Assembly: GCA_963746275.1 (NCBI GenBank)
Contig: CAVVAX010000007.1
Span: 68,217-132,216, forward strand
Source: JAEULH01 sp963746275
Lineage (GTDB): Bacteria > Pseudomonadota > Alphaproteobacteria > Rhodospirillales > Defluviicoccaceae
Length of the DNA: 64,000 nucleotides
Reading direction: 5' to 3'
Shown here: positions 36,782-47,195 of the stretch, one piece after another
Position numbering within the stretch: position 1 is the stretch's first letter
Layout of the letters: each line of letters starts with the position of its first letter
Notes under the pieces: generated by a model
Database searches by the model: none
Told to the model about the DNA's origin: nothing
Seen by the model: only the letters and a program-made list of their open reading frames with translations
Program-made: the position numbers and the translations under genes

Positions 36782-38669
36782 ATGCCGGAAGGTCTGGTCT
36801 TCAAGGTGGCGCTGATCGGCGTGCTCGGCATCGGCTCGCAGTGGCTCGCCTGGCGCTTCAACCTGCCGGCCATCGTGTTGATGAGCGTCGCCGGGCTGCT
36901 CGCCGGACCCGTGTTCGGCATCCTCTCCCCGGCGGAGGATTTCGGCCCTTTCCTGCAGCCGGTGATCGCCTTGGCCGTCGGCGTCATCCTGTTCGAGGGC
37001 GGCCTCACCCTCAACGTCCGCGAGTTGCGGGGGATCACCCGCGGCGTGCGCCAGCTGGTCCTCATCGGCTCGTTAATCGCCTGGGTGCTGAACGCTTTGG
37101 CCGCCCACTACATCGCCGGGCTCGTTTGGCCGGTGGCGATCCTCTTCGGCGCCGTCCTCATCGTCACCGGTCCCACGGTGATCATCCCGCTGCTCAGGCA
37201 GGCAAAGCTAGCGGCGCGGCCGGCGGCGGTGCTGAAATGGGAAGGCATCATCAACGACCCCATCGGCGCGCTGCTGGCGGTGCTGGTGTTCGAGTACGCG
37301 GTCTTCACCGGGCCCGACGTGAGCTTCGCCGGCAACGCCGCCTGGCTCGCCGCCGCCGCGGCCATTGCCGGAGGCATCGGCTACGCCTGCGGCAGGGGGC
37401 TGGCGGCCGCATTCGCGCGCGGGATGGTCCCGGAGTTCCTCAAGGCGCCGGCGATCCTCGCTGTCGTCCTCGCCTGCTACGAGGCGGCGAACCTGGTCCA
37501 CCACGAGGCCGGCCTGCTCTCGGTCACGGCCATGGGGATCACGCTGGCCAACGCCCGCGTGCACAGCATCGAGGAGGTGCGCCGGTTCAAGGAGAACATC
37601 GCCATCATCCTGGTCTCGGCCGTGTTCGTGGTGCTGACCGCCACGCTCAGCCGGGACATGATCGCTGCGGTCGACTGGCGGCTGTTCGCCTTCGTCGCGA
37701 CTGTTCTGTTCGTCACCCGCCCGCTCACCGTCTGGCTCAGCACGATCGGCAGCGACATGACCTGGCGGGAGAAGCTGCTGGTCGGCTGGATCGCGCCCGC
37801 GCGGCATCGTTGCCGTCGCGGTCGCCGGCTTCTTCGGCACGGCCCTGGCGAACTCCGGCTATCCGGACGGCCCGCGCCTGATCGTGCTCACCTTCGCCAT
37901 CGTCTTCGCCACCGTCATTGCCCACGGCTTTTCCATCGGCTGGCTGGCTCGCCGCCTCGGACTTGCCACCGCCGGCCGACCGGGCGTGCTGATCGTCGGC
38001 GCCTCGCCGTGGAGCGTCGAGCTTGCCGGCGCCTTACGGGAGCAGGACGTTCCCGTGACCATCGCCGACCGCAACTGGGCGCACCTGCGGGCGGCGCGCT
38101 TCGCCGGCGTTCCGTGCTATTTCGGCGAGCTGCTGTCGGAGGCGACCGAGCACCATCTCGATCTGAACCCCTTCGGCTATCTGCTCGCCGTGACCGGCAA
38201 CGACGACTACAACGCGCTCCTGTGCAACGATTTCGCGCCGGAGTTCGGCCGGACCAACGTCTTCCAGCTCGGCGTCGAGCGCGGCCATGAGGACGACCCG
38301 CACGGTGTTTCGTCTGCCCTGCGTGGCCGCGCGCTCTTCCGCTCGGGGCGCGGCTACGAGGAACTGATGCGGTTGCACCAGGCCGGCTGGACCTTCCAGA
38401 GGACCCGCGTCACCGAAGTTTATGGCCTGGATGACCACCTTGCGGATCGGCCGGAGGGGGCGGAGACGATGGTGGTGGTCCGCAGCACCGGCGATCTCGC
38501 CTTCTCGACGCTGCAGCACCGGGTGCAGGCCGAGCCCGGCGACACTGTCATCAGCTTCGCGCCGCCGATCGAGCGCACGACGAAGGCGAGCCCGGAGCGG
38601 CCGGCGCGCACCCGTCCCGTTGCCAACAGCACCGCCGCGCGCACGGCGGAGCCCAGCCGGCTGCCGTGA
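36782..38669 (+). CDS. Cation:proton antiporter with C-terminal nucleotide-binding-like domain (frameshifted)
   Basis: About 628 residues. The N-terminal ~400 residues form a CPA1-type antiporter with some twelve helices: LPAIVLMSVAGLLAGPVFGI, ALAVGVILFEGGLTLNVREL, LIVTGPTVIIPLLRQAKLAA and the ND motif EGIINDPIGALLAVLVFEYA. An extra C near 37800 shifts the frame; restoring it gives APRGIVAVAVAGFFGTALAN, a normal helix. The C-terminal ~220 residues have a TrkA-N/Rossmann-like start (GRPGVLIVGASPWSVELAGA) and IADRNWAHLRAARFAG. This is a different type from the antiporter at the left end of the window. Start at 36782 follows AGGAGCGGGG. Confidence 0.85.
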
Positions 38670-38702
38670 GCCGGGCTTGGCGCGTCCTCTCCCGGCGACG
38701 AT

Positions 38703-39487
38703 ATGATGGCGATGATCCTCTCCGCCCCCGCTCTCGACGACCTCGCCCCGGTCCGCCACGGCTTCTTCACCCGTCGCGGCGGGGTTAGCCGCGCGCCCTA
38801 CGACAGCCTGAACTGCGGCCTCGGCTCAAGGGACGATCCGGACCGGGTGGCCATCAACCGGAAGCGTGCGGCCGACCGGCTAGGGTATGCCGCGGATGCG
38901 CTGGTCACGGCCTACCAGGTGCACTCTGCCGAGGTCGCCATCGTTGACGAGCCCTGGCCGGCGGCGGCGCGGCCGCAGGTGGATGCGCTGGTGACGCGGA
39001 CACCCGGCGTCGTCCTTGGCGTGCTCACCGCCGACTGTGCGCCGGTGCTCATGGCCGACGCCGATGCCGGTGTCGTCGCCGCGGTGCACGCCGGCTGGCG
39101 CGGGGCGAAGTCCGGCGTGATCGAGGCGGCATTTGCGGCGATGCTCGACCTCGGCGCCCGGAGGTGCAGGCTGGTTGCCGCGGTCGGTCCCTGCATCCAG
39201 CAGGCTTCCTACGAGGTCGGCGCCGACTTCCACGCCGCCTTTGCTGCCGACGCCGCGGACGCCGGTCGTTTCTTTCGCCCCTCCGAGCGCGCCGGGCACT
39301 TCATGTTCGACCTCGCGGGCTATGTCGTGAGCCGGCTCCAGGCGCTTGGGGATCGGCGGGTTGCACGACCCTCGGCCACGACACCGCCGCCGACGCCGGC
39401 GCCTTTTTCAGCTACAGGCGGACGACGCTGAACGGCGGTGGCGACTATGGCCGGTCGCTTTCCGCGATCGCGCTTTCGCCTCGGTAG
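38703..39487 (+). CDS. pgeF: Peptidoglycan editing factor PgeF, multicopper-oxidase-like (frameshifted)
   Basis: About 260 residues (DUF152/YfiH family), which removes wrongly incorporated L-Ser from peptidoglycan precursors and is related to purine nucleoside phosphorylases. Zn/active-site segments: TAYQVHSAEVAIVD, GVLTADCAPVLMADAD and AAVHAGWRGAKSGVIEAA. Near 39360 the frame changes, and the usual C-terminus (HDTAADAGAFFSYRRTTLNG, GDYGRSLSAIALSPR) follows to 39487. The start at 38703 has a second ATG immediately after and a third at 38712. Confidence 0.88.
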
Positions 39488-39492
39488 GCGCC

Positions 39493-39561
39493 ATGCCGTA
39501 CATGATCATCCTGATTTCGTTCACCATCCTGGCGGGCATGGCCACCTGCATGGTGATGTGA
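39493..39561 (+). CDS. 22-residue hydrophobic micropeptide (possible)
   Basis: MPYMIILISFTILAGMATCM-VM, one transmembrane-length hydrophobic peptide starting 5 bases after the pgeF stop and ending with TGA at 39561. Only a weak ribosome site (GGTAGG) precedes it. It could be coupled to pgeF. Too short for certainty. Confidence 0.35.
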   Translation: MPYMIILISFTILAGMATCMVM

Positions 39562-39706
39562 AGGCTGCATTATTCCGCTGGTTTGGGGGGACGATGTTTG
39601 CAACCCGGCGACGCCGCCGATATAGTCCGGCCGTTTTCGGCGAGGGATGAGCAACACTTGGCCGAGCGGAGGGCCAACCGTGTTGCTCCGGCGTGATCCG
39701 GGGCCA

Positions 39707-40639
<933 letters not shown>

Positions 40640-40721
40640 CGCCATTTCGGGTACATACGCGTGATCGGGCGGCTGCCGGCTGCCCGTCGCGTCTTTCGCT
40701 TTCGAGAGAGGAGAACGAACG

Positions 40722-41354
40722 ATGTCGGATGTTGTCACGCTGGCCGCCGAGGCGCGGCCCGAGGCCGGGCGTGGCGGCGCTCGCCAGGCGCGAAGGCAGG
40801 GCCGCATCCCGGCGGTGATCTACGGCAACAAGGAGCCTTCGACGCTGATCACCCTGCCGGCGGCCGAGCTGCAGAAGCAGCTCCGCCAGCATGGCTTCCT
40901 GTCGCGGGTGTTCGAGATCGCCGTCGACGGCAAAAAGCAGCGGGTGCTGCCGCGCGAGGTGCAGACCGATCCGGTCAGCGGCAAGCCGATCCACGTCGAC
41001 TTCATGCGCTTCAGCGCCACGACCCGCATCGCCGTCGAGGTCGAGGTGGTGTTCCAGAACGAGGCGCAGTGCGCTGGGCTCAAGCTGGGCGGGGTGCTCA
41101 ACATCGTCCAGCACGAGGTCGAGCTGATCTGCACGCCTGGCGAGATCCCGGAGGCCGTTTACGTCGACTTGGCCGGCCTCGACATCGGCGACGTCGTCCA
41201 TGCCGAGGCGCTGAAGCTGCCGGCCGGCGCCGAACTCGCCGGCGAGCCGCGCGCCACCATCGCCACCATCGCTGCGCCCACGGTCGAGACCGCTCCGGCG
41301 GCGGCCGCGGAGGCCACGGGCGCCGAGGCCGGCGGGACGATCGCCGCGTCTTGA
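40722..41354 (+). CDS. rplY: 50S ribosomal protein L25/Ctc
   Basis: 210 residues, the long Ctc (TL5) form. The N-terminal L25 domain (RPEAGRGGARQARRQGRIPA, VIYGNKEPSTLITLPAAELQ) binds 5S rRNA; a C-terminal beta domain (VEVEVVFQNEAQCAGLKLGG, VLNIVQHEVELICTPGEIPE) follows. The tail is Ala-rich. GAGAGGAGAACGAACG precedes the ATG. Its TGA overlaps the TTG start of pth. Confidence 0.96.
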   Translation: MSDVVTLAAEARPEAGRGGARQARRQGRIPAVIYGNKEPSTLITLPAAELQKQLRQHGFLSRVFEIAVDGKKQRVLPREVQTDPVSGKPIHVDFMRFSATTRIAVEVEVVFQNEAQCAGLKLGGVLNIVQHEVELICTPGEIPEAVYVDLAGLDIGDVVHAEALKLPAGAELAGEPRATIATIAAPTVETAPAAAAEATGAEAGGTIAAS

Positions 41355-41983
41355 GCCGGCTTCTGCTCGTCGGGCTCGGCAATCCGGGCCCGGCCTACGC
41401 CGGCAACCGGCACAACATCGGCTTTATGGCGGTGGACGCCATCGCCGAGCGCCACCGCTTCGGGCCCTTTCGCGCGAAGTTCCAGTCCCACCTCGCCGAA
41501 GGCTCGCTCGCCGGGCGGACGGTCCTGTTGCTGAAGCCCCAGACCTTCATGAACGTCTCCGGCCAGGCGGTGGCCGCCGCCGCCTCCTTCTACAAGATCG
41601 CGCCCGCGGACGTGCTCGTCTTCCATGACGAGATCGACCTCGCCGCCGGCAAGGTGCGGGTCAAGGTCGGCGGCGGCCATGCCGGCCACAACGGCCTGCG
41701 CAGCCTGCACGCCCACATCGGCCCCGACTATCGCAGGGTCCGGCTCGGCATCGGCCGGCCCGGGAGCAAGGGCGAGGTGATCGACCATGTGCTCGACGAT
41801 TTCGCCAAGGCCGACCGGGTGTGGCTCACGCCGTTACTCGACGCGATCGCCGAGTACGCGCCGCTGCTTGCGGACGGCGACGGGGAGGCCTTCATGAGCA
41901 AGGTGGCGCTGGCGACCCGGCCGGCGAACGAGAAGAAGCCGCGCGAGCGCAAGCAGACGGCGGACGGCGGCGATGGGCTTTAA
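41351..41983 (+). CDS. pth: Peptidyl-tRNA hydrolase
   Basis: Frees tRNA from peptidyl-tRNAs dropped by ribosomes. 210 residues from a TTG start overlapping the rplY stop (TTGA). Key motifs: LLVGLGNPGPAYAGNRHNIG (catalytic His in RHN), LLKPQTFMNVSGQAV, VLVFHDEIDLAAGKVRVKVG and GGHAGHNGLRSL. The C-terminus has a Lys/Arg-rich tail (RPANEKKPRERKQTADGG), longer than in E. coli. It overlaps ychF by 11 bases. Confidence 0.95.
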   Translation: MSRLLLVGLGNPGPAYAGNRHNIGFMAVDAIAERHRFGPFRAKFQSHLAEGSLAGRTVLLLKPQTFMNVSGQAVAAAASFYKIAPADVLVFHDEIDLAAGKVRVKVGGGHAGHNGLRSLHAHIGPDYRRVRLGIGRPGSKGEVIDHVLDDFAKADRVWLTPLLDAIAEYAPLLADGDGEAFMSKVALATRPANEKKPRERKQTADGGDGL

Positions 41984-43070
41984 CTGCGGCATCGTCGGCC
42001 TGCCCAACGTCGGCAAGTCGACCCTGTTCAACGCCCTGACGGCCACCGCAGCCGCGGCCGCGGCGAATTTCCCGTTCTGCACCATCGAGCCCAACGTCGG
42101 CCGCGTGCCTGTCCCCGACGACAGGCTCGCCACCATCGCGAAGCTGTCGAACTCGGCCAAGGTCGTGCCGACGCAGCTCGAGTTCGTCGACATCGCCGGC
42201 CTCGTCGCCGGCGCCAGCCGCGGCGAGGGCCTCGGCAACCAGTTCCTCGCCCACATCCGCGAGGTCGACGCCATCATCCACGTCCTGCGCTGCTTCACCG
42301 ACGACAACGTCGTGCATGTCGAAGGTGGCATCGACCCGTTGCGCGACGTGGAGATCGTCGAGACCGAGCTGATGCTGGCCGACCTCGACAGCCTGGAGCG
42401 GCGCATCCAGGGGCTGATCAAGCGCGCGCGGGGAGCCGACGCCGAGGCGAAGGCGGCGCTGCGGCTCGCGGCAAGGGTGCTGGAGCGGCTGAAGGCAGGC
42501 GAGGCGGCGCGCGGCCTCGCCGTCGCGGACGAGGAGGCCAAGGCCTTCAAGGGGTTGCAGCTGCTGACCGCCAAGCCGGTGCTCTATGTCTGCAACGTGG
42601 CGGAGGACGAGGCGGCGGAAGGCAACGCGGCCAGCGCCGCGGTGGCGGCGCGGGCGGCGGCCGACGGCGCAGAGGCGGTCGTGGTCTCCGCCGGCATCGA
42701 GGCGGAGCTGGTCGGCCTGCCCGAGGCCGATCGCGGCGCGTACCTGGAGAGCCTGGGCCTCGCCGAGACCGGGCTTACCCGCGTCATCCGCGCCGGCTAC
42801 CACCTGCTCGACCTGATCACCTTCTTCACCGCCGGGCCGAAGGAGTCCCGGGCCTGGACCGTGCCACGCGGCGCCAAGGCGCCGGAGGCGGCGGGCGTGA
42901 TCCACAGCGACTTCCAGCGCGGCTTCATCCGCGCCGAGACCATGAGCTACGAGGACCTCGTCGCCTTCGGCAGCGAGCAGAAGGTCCGCGACGCCGGCAG
43001 GATGCGCTCGGAGGGCCGCGACTACACCGTCTCCGACGGCGACATCATGCTCTTCCGCTTCAACGTGTGA
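41973..43070 (+). CDS. ychF: Redox-regulated ATPase YchF
   Basis: 365 residues, Obg-type P-loop ATPase that binds ribosomes. G1 loop GLPNVGKSTLFNALT, then FPFCTIEPNVGRVPVPDDRL, G3 DIAGLVAGASRGEGLGNQFL. The coiled-coil insertion (residues ~130-200) precedes LYVCNVAEDE, and a C-terminal TGS domain runs FTAGPKESRAWTVPRGAKAP to MLFRFNV. Complete and of normal length. Last of the prs-rplY-pth-ychF series. Confidence 0.97.
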   Translation: MGFNCGIVGLPNVGKSTLFNALTATAAAAAANFPFCTIEPNVGRVPVPDDRLATIAKLSNSAKVVPTQLEFVDIAGLVAGASRGEGLGNQFLAHIREVDAIIHVLRCFTDDNVVHVEGGIDPLRDVEIVETELMLADLDSLERRIQGLIKRARGADAEAKAALRLAARVLERLKAGEAARGLAVADEEAKAFKGLQLLTAKPVLYVCNVAEDEAAEGNAASAAVAARAAADGAEAVVVSAGIEAELVGLPEADRGAYLESLGLAETGLTRVIRAGYHLLDLITFFTAGPKESRAWTVPRGAKAPEAAGVIHSDFQRGFIRAETMSYEDLVAFGSEQKVRDAGRMRSEGRDYTVSDGDIMLFRFNV

Positions 43071-43085
43071 CCAGCCGCGGCGCGC

Positions 43086-43324
43086 CTATGCGACGCCCTG
43101 AAGCCGATTGACCAGATCGCGCCCGACGTTGCGGGAGGAAGTGGGCGGTTGGCTTCCCGATAGAGCGCGATGGTCTCCTCGACGATGTCGCAAAGTTCGG
43201 CGAAGACGGCACGTTCATCGTCGCCGTGGCAGCCGCCGTAGAACAGGCCCGGCGCGCTGCCGACGTAGCACCGGTCCTCATCCGACCACTCGACGATCTT
43301 CACGTACCTTGCGCTGTCCTTCAT
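43086..43324 (-). CDS. hicB: HicB-family antitoxin (frameshifted)
   Basis: About 79 residues, a short HicB with the RNase-H-like partial fold: MKDSARYVKIVEWSDEDRCY, VGSAPGLFYGGCHGDDERAV, FAELCDIVEETIALYREANR. A one-base change near 43115 leads to the end GRDLVNRLQGVA at 43086. The start lies inside the hicA coding region, so translation is coupled. Tail-to-tail with ychF, 15 bases between stops. Confidence 0.75.
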
Positions 43325-43521
43325 CGCTCAGCCCAATCTCCCGGATAGCCGCTCGCACAGCCTTGAGTTGATATGGCTTGGCGTCTTCTCCCAATCCACC
43401 GGATATAGTGATTGGCCTGCTGCAGTGGATGTGCACGAAGTTGCGGTGGCTGCCTTACCGCCGCGGTTGACGAACCCCGCCTTTTCAGTTCGGCAATCAG
43501 GTCGCGAACTTTCGGTGGCAC
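43278..43521 (-). CDS. hicA: HicA-family toxin (frameshifted)
   Basis: Small mRNA-interferase of the double-stranded-RNA-binding-like fold. Starts with GTG at 43521: MPPKVRDLIAELKRRG-like, then GFVNRGGK. After another frame change it continues GSHRNFVHIHCSRPITISGG (the catalytic His lies in GSHRNF), LGEDAKPYQLKAVRAAIREI and GLSDE. Two single-base shifts are needed (near 43470 and 43450). The corrected reading runs past the hicB ATG to a TGA at 43278, an overlap of ~47 bases. Whether the shifts are real is unclear; if real, the toxin is dead. Confidence 0.7.
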
Positions 43522-43596
43522 TGTCCTAACTAGGCGCGTCGACAGGTTGTTCTTGAGCTTCTCGCGTGTCCGCGCTCGACGCGAACATCGCGGACG

Positions 43597-44154
43597 CTAA
43601 ACACGCGGCGGCGCATCGGGTGGAGTTGCCAGCTCCGCCTGGATCAGGGCCACGACTTCGGGGAGGCGGGCGGCGACCGCGGGAGAGAGCTCAAGGGCAA
43701 GGTCGAGGCAGACGGGCTCAACGCCGATGACGGTGATGCGTTTCGGCGCCGCGTCCATCAGCCGCAGCACCGCCAGCACGTCACTCAGGCCCAACTGGTG
43801 CGGCGAGAGCTTCGAGGTGAAGAACGACGGCACCTCGTCGCCGGCAAGACGTACGATTGAGCCCGGCGGCCGGCCGGTGCGGACGGCGTCGACGACGATG
43901 AGATGTGCGCGCCCGGCGATCTGGTCGAGCAGGTCCATGCCCGAGGTGCCGCCGTCGAGGACCTCCACGTCCGGCGGCAGTTGGACCTGCTCGATCAGCG
44001 CCTCGACGGCGCGCACCCCCACCCCCTCGTCCGACAGAAGGATATTGCCGAGGCCGAGGACCAGCGTTCCCGCCCGCTCGGCCGGCCGAAGGGCCGTCGC
44101 AACCTCGGGATCCTGCTCGTCCGGCGTGTCTCTCGACATCTCACTCGTGCGCAC
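43597..44154 (-). CDS. hybD: [NiFe]-hydrogenase maturation endopeptidase
   Basis: 185 residues, HyaD/HybD-type protease that cleaves the C-terminal peptide of the large subunit after nickel insertion. Metal-binding residues: Glu in LGLGNILLSDEGVGVRAVEA, Asp in EVLDGGTSGMDLL and His in KLSPHQLGLSDVLA. DAVRTGRPPGSIVRL is also typical. A polar ~25-residue N-terminal extension may be absent if the second ATG (44139) is used. Downstream of the large-subunit gene with a 156-base gap that holds a family B repeat. Confidence 0.92.
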   Translation of the reverse strand: MRTSEMSRDTPDEQDPEVATALRPAERAGTLVLGLGNILLSDEGVGVRAVEALIEQVQLPPDVEVLDGGTSGMDLLDQIAGRAHLIVVDAVRTGRPPGSIVRLAGDEVPSFFTSKLSPHQLGLSDVLAVLRLMDAAPKRITVIGVEPVCLDLALELSPAVAARLPEVVALIQAELATPPDAPPRV

Positions 44155-44186
44155 AGCGAAAGAAGCGTTTGCCCGAAAAGGCCGAC

Positions 44187-44264
44187 GTCATCGCGAGCCG
44201 CGAAGCGGCGTGGCGATCAAGTGCGAACCGGATTGCTTCGTCGGCATCGCCTTCTCGCAACGAC
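44187..44264 (+). repeat. Family B inverted repeat, copy 4
   Basis: Left arm GTCATCGCGAGCCGCGAAGC, GGCGTGGCGATCA; right arm GGATTGCTTCGTCGGCATCG, CCTTCTCGCAACGAC. It lies inside the hydrogenase gene set, between the large subunit and protease genes. Confidence 0.8.
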
Positions 44265-44310
44265 ATTCTTCATTTTCTTGGTCGGACCCAACAGCACCCG
44301 CAAACAGCCA

Positions 44311-46008
44311 TCACAGCGCCTTGACCCGGACGAGTTGCCGGCGCTCGGTATCCAGCATGTGGATGGCGCAGGCGAGGCAGGGGTCGAAGGAATGGACGGT
44401 GCGGATCACCTCCAGCGGCTTCTCCGGGTCGGCGACCGGGTTGCCGATGAGCGAGGCTTCGTAGGGCCCGAGGGCGTCGGTCTCGTCGCGGGGCCCCGCG
44501 TTCCAGGTGCTGGGGACCACCGCCTGGTAGTTGGCGATCTTGCCGTTCTTGATCACCGCCCAGTGCGACAGCACCCCGCGCGGCGCCTCATGGTAGCCGA
44601 AGCCGCGGATCTCGCCCTTGGGGAACAGCGGCCGGTTGAAGGTTTCGAAGTCGCCCTTGCCGATGTTGGCCATGAGCAGGTGCCACTGGTCGCTAAGCGT
44701 CTCCTGCAGCACGGCGCAGCGCACGGCGCGGGCGGCGTGACGGCCGATGGTCGAGTGCAGGGCGGAGAGCGGGATCTCGCTGCCGGCGACCTTCGAGGCA
44801 ATGGCGATGAGGCGTTCGAGATGGCGCTTCGTCGGCTCGTGGCCGGCGACGTACATGGCGAGCACGTTGGCAAGCGGCCCGACCTGGGCCCGTTCGTCGT
44901 AGAAGGTCGGCGCCTTGACCCAGGAGTACTTGCCGTCGTCCTGGAAGTCGGTGTACTGCGGGTTGGTCTCGCCATCGTAGGGATGCAGTGGCGCGCCGTC
45001 GCCGCTGTACCAGGCGTGCTTGACGCTTTCCTTCACCCCCTTTTCGAAATAGCCGTCGGCGTAGCCCTCGATCCGGCGGAAGGCGGCGATGTCGCCGTTC
45101 GGGATATAGCCGCCGGGCAGGGCGAACTCGGTGCCCTTGGTGTCGACCGGCATGTCGGGAACGGAGAGGTAGTTGGTGACGCCGGCGCCGTAGCCGGTCC
45201 AGTCGGCGTAGAGCGCGCCGATGGCGGCGACATCGACGAGATAGACCTGGTTGACGAAGGCCGCGACCTCGTCGATCAGCGCCTTGACCTTGAACAGCCG
45301 CTCCAGTGTCAGCGTCGACTGGCTGTCCGGGTTGATGGGATTGGCGACGCCGCCGACGGCGAGGTTCTGGATGTGCGGCGTCTTCGAGCCGAGGATGCCG
45401 ACGATCTGGTTGGCCTTCCGCTGGTAGTCGAGGGCCTGCATGTAGTGGACGACGGCGAGCAGGTTGATCTCCGGCGGCAGCTTCATCGCCGGGTGGCCCC
45501 AGTAGCCGCTGCCAAAGACGCCGAGCTGGCCGGTCTCGACGAACGCCTTCAGCCGCGCCTGGGTGCGGGTGAACTCCTCGACGCTGTTGCCGGGCCAGTC
45601 GGACAGGCTCTGCGCCAGGCTCGCCGCCGCCTTCGGGTCGGCCTGGAGCGCCGAGACGATGTCGACCCAGTCGAGCGCCGAGAGCTGGTAGAAGTGGACG
45701 ATGTGATCGTGGACGCTGTGCGCGCCGATGATCAGGTTGCGGATGTACTGGGCGTTGCGCGGGATCTCCATCCCGAGCGCGTTCTCGATCGCGCGGACCG
45801 AGACGACGGCGTGCACGGTGGTGCAGACGCCGCAGATGCGCTGGGCGAAGATCCAGGCGTCGCGGGGATCGCGGCCCTTAAGGATTGTCTCGATCCCTCG
45901 CCACATTTGCCCCGATGCCCAGGAGTTGGTGACCTTGCCGCCGTCGACCTCGCAGTCGATGCGCAGATGCCCCTCGATGCGGGTGATCGGGTCGACGGTG
46001 ATGCGCAT
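44311..46008 (-). CDS. hybC: Membrane-bound [NiFe]-hydrogenase large subunit
   Basis: 565 residues carrying the Ni-Fe(CN)2CO active site that splits H2. The L1 motif RICGVC is at residues 57-62 and the L2 motif DPCLACAIH at 542-550, giving all four Cys ligands. The 15 residues after His550 (MLDTERRQLVRVKAL) are the peptide removed by the HybD protease. Start region MRITVDPITRIEGHLRI is typical of uptake hydrogenases (group 1). It sits 35 bases after hybB. Confidence 0.97.
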   Translation of the reverse strand: MRITVDPITRIEGHLRIDCEVDGGKVTNSWASGQMWRGIETILKGRDPRDAWIFAQRICGVCTTVHAVVSVRAIENALGMEIPRNAQYIRNLIIGAHSVHDHIVHFYQLSALDWVDIVSALQADPKAAASLAQSLSDWPGNSVEEFTRTQARLKAFVETGQLGVFGSGYWGHPAMKLPPEINLLAVVHYMQALDYQRKANQIVGILGSKTPHIQNLAVGGVANPINPDSQSTLTLERLFKVKALIDEVAAFVNQVYLVDVAAIGALYADWTGYGAGVTNYLSVPDMPVDTKGTEFALPGGYIPNGDIAAFRRIEGYADGYFEKGVKESVKHAWYSGDGAPLHPYDGETNPQYTDFQDDGKYSWVKAPTFYDERAQVGPLANVLAMYVAGHEPTKRHLERLIAIASKVAGSEIPLSALHSTIGRHAARAVRCAVLQETLSDQWHLLMANIGKGDFETFNRPLFPKGEIRGFGYHEAPRGVLSHWAVIKNGKIANYQAVVPSTWNAGPRDETDALGPYEASLIGNPVADPEKPLEVIRTVHSFDPCLACAIHMLDTERRQLVRVKAL

Positions 46009-46043
46009 GCGGTCCTGCTCCCAAGCGTGTTGTCGTTATCGGC

Positions 46044-47195
46044 TCACGCCGCCGCGGCCTTGGCCTCGCGGCGGGCCGCGTGCAGCACCGGGAACAGCTT
46101 CACCACCATCAGGTAGAGCATGATCTCCAGCGCGAAGATCCCGAGCGTGACCAGCACCTCGCCCAGCGACGGGAAGTAGCTCCAGCCGTCGCCGGGGTCG
46201 AAGCCGATGAGGTAGCAGTTCAGCCGGTAGAGCGCGCCGTTCAGCAGCATCGCCAGCGCGCCGAGGAAGATCAGCCGCGGGCTCGACCGGTTGGTCTTCG
46301 GCAGCATCAGGATCACCGCCGCGGCGCCGAGGAAGAACTCGATCCAGAACGACAGCGCCTTGACGTCGCCGGCGAAGGCCAGCGGCAGGGCGCCGACGCG
46401 GATGACGTCGCCGTAGCGCACGACCATGAAGCCCAGCATCAGCCAGGCCATGATGCCGGTGAGCTTGCTCAAGATCCGCGTGTCGAACGGCCGGCGCAGG
46501 CTCACCGACGACAGCACCGACTCGAAGGCGACGACGGCGAAGCCCATGGTGAAGGCGGTCATCAGGAACAGCAGCGTCAGCAGATCCGACTGCCACAGCG
46601 GCGAGAGCTTGTAGCCGAGGAGGACGACGACGGTGCCCATCGACGACTGGTGCATCATCGGCAGCAGCACGCCGAGGCCGGTGAAGACGAACAGGATCTT
46701 GTGCAGCCGCCGGCGCGCCTCGTTCATCCCGAAGCGCTCGAAGACGGCCGGAGCGAACTCGATTGCCAGCACGACGATGTAGACGAAGATGCAGAGCGCG
46801 GTCTCCAGCAGCACCGAGTTCGGGTTCCACAGCCACGGCAGCATGATGTTGTGGCCCTGCCAGTAGCGGCCGAGGTCGATCATCACCGCGAGCGCGCCCA
46901 GCGTGTAGCCGAACAGGCTGGTCATCAGCCCGGCGCGGGCGAGCGGGTGGTACTCGCCGCGATTGAGGATGTAGACCATCAGCGCCATGACCAGGCCGCC
47001 GCAGCCGAGCGCGGTGCCGATGATCAGGTCGATGGCGATCCAGATCCCCCACGGGTAGCCGTCGCTCAGGTTGGTGACCGCGCCGAGCCCGAAGGCGAAG
47101 CGCTGGGTCAGAACGATGACGGCGATGAACAGGACGACCAGCAGGGCGATGAACGGTCCGGTGACGATCCTGCCGCCGACCGGGCGCGTGCTCAT
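46044..47195 (-). CDS. hybB: Hydrogenase membrane subunit HybB (NrfD family)
   Basis: 383 residues with about ten transmembrane helices (VTGPFIALLVVLFIAVIVLT, GYPWGIWIAIDLIIGTALGC, IEFFLGAAAVILMLPKTN). It is a quinone-reactive NrfD/PsrC-type subunit without haem motifs. It passes electrons from HybA to the quinone pool. The ATG overlaps the stop of the corrected hybA reading (ATGA). Confidence 0.94.
   Translation of the reverse strand: MSTRPVGGRIVTGPFIALLVVLFIAVIVLTQRFAFGLGAVTNLSDGYPWGIWIAIDLIIGTALGCGGLVMALMVYILNRGEYHPLARAGLMTSLFGYTLGALAVMIDLGRYWQGHNIMLPWLWNPNSVLLETALCIFVYIVVLAIEFAPAVFERFGMNEARRRLHKILFVFTGLGVLLPMMHQSSMGTVVVLLGYKLSPLWQSDLLTLLFLMTAFTMGFAVVAFESVLSSVSLRRPFDTRILSKLTGIMAWLMLGFMVVRYGDVIRVGALPLAFAGDVKALSFWIEFFLGAAAVILMLPKTNRSSPRLIFLGALAMLLNGALYRLNCYLIGFDPGDGWSYFPSLGEVLVTLGIFALEIMLYLMVVKLFPVLHAARREAKAAAA

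Noticed and set aside
43903..46116. 737-residue plus-strand open frame opposite hybC
   Set aside because: Shadow; hybC has complete L1 and L2 motifs.
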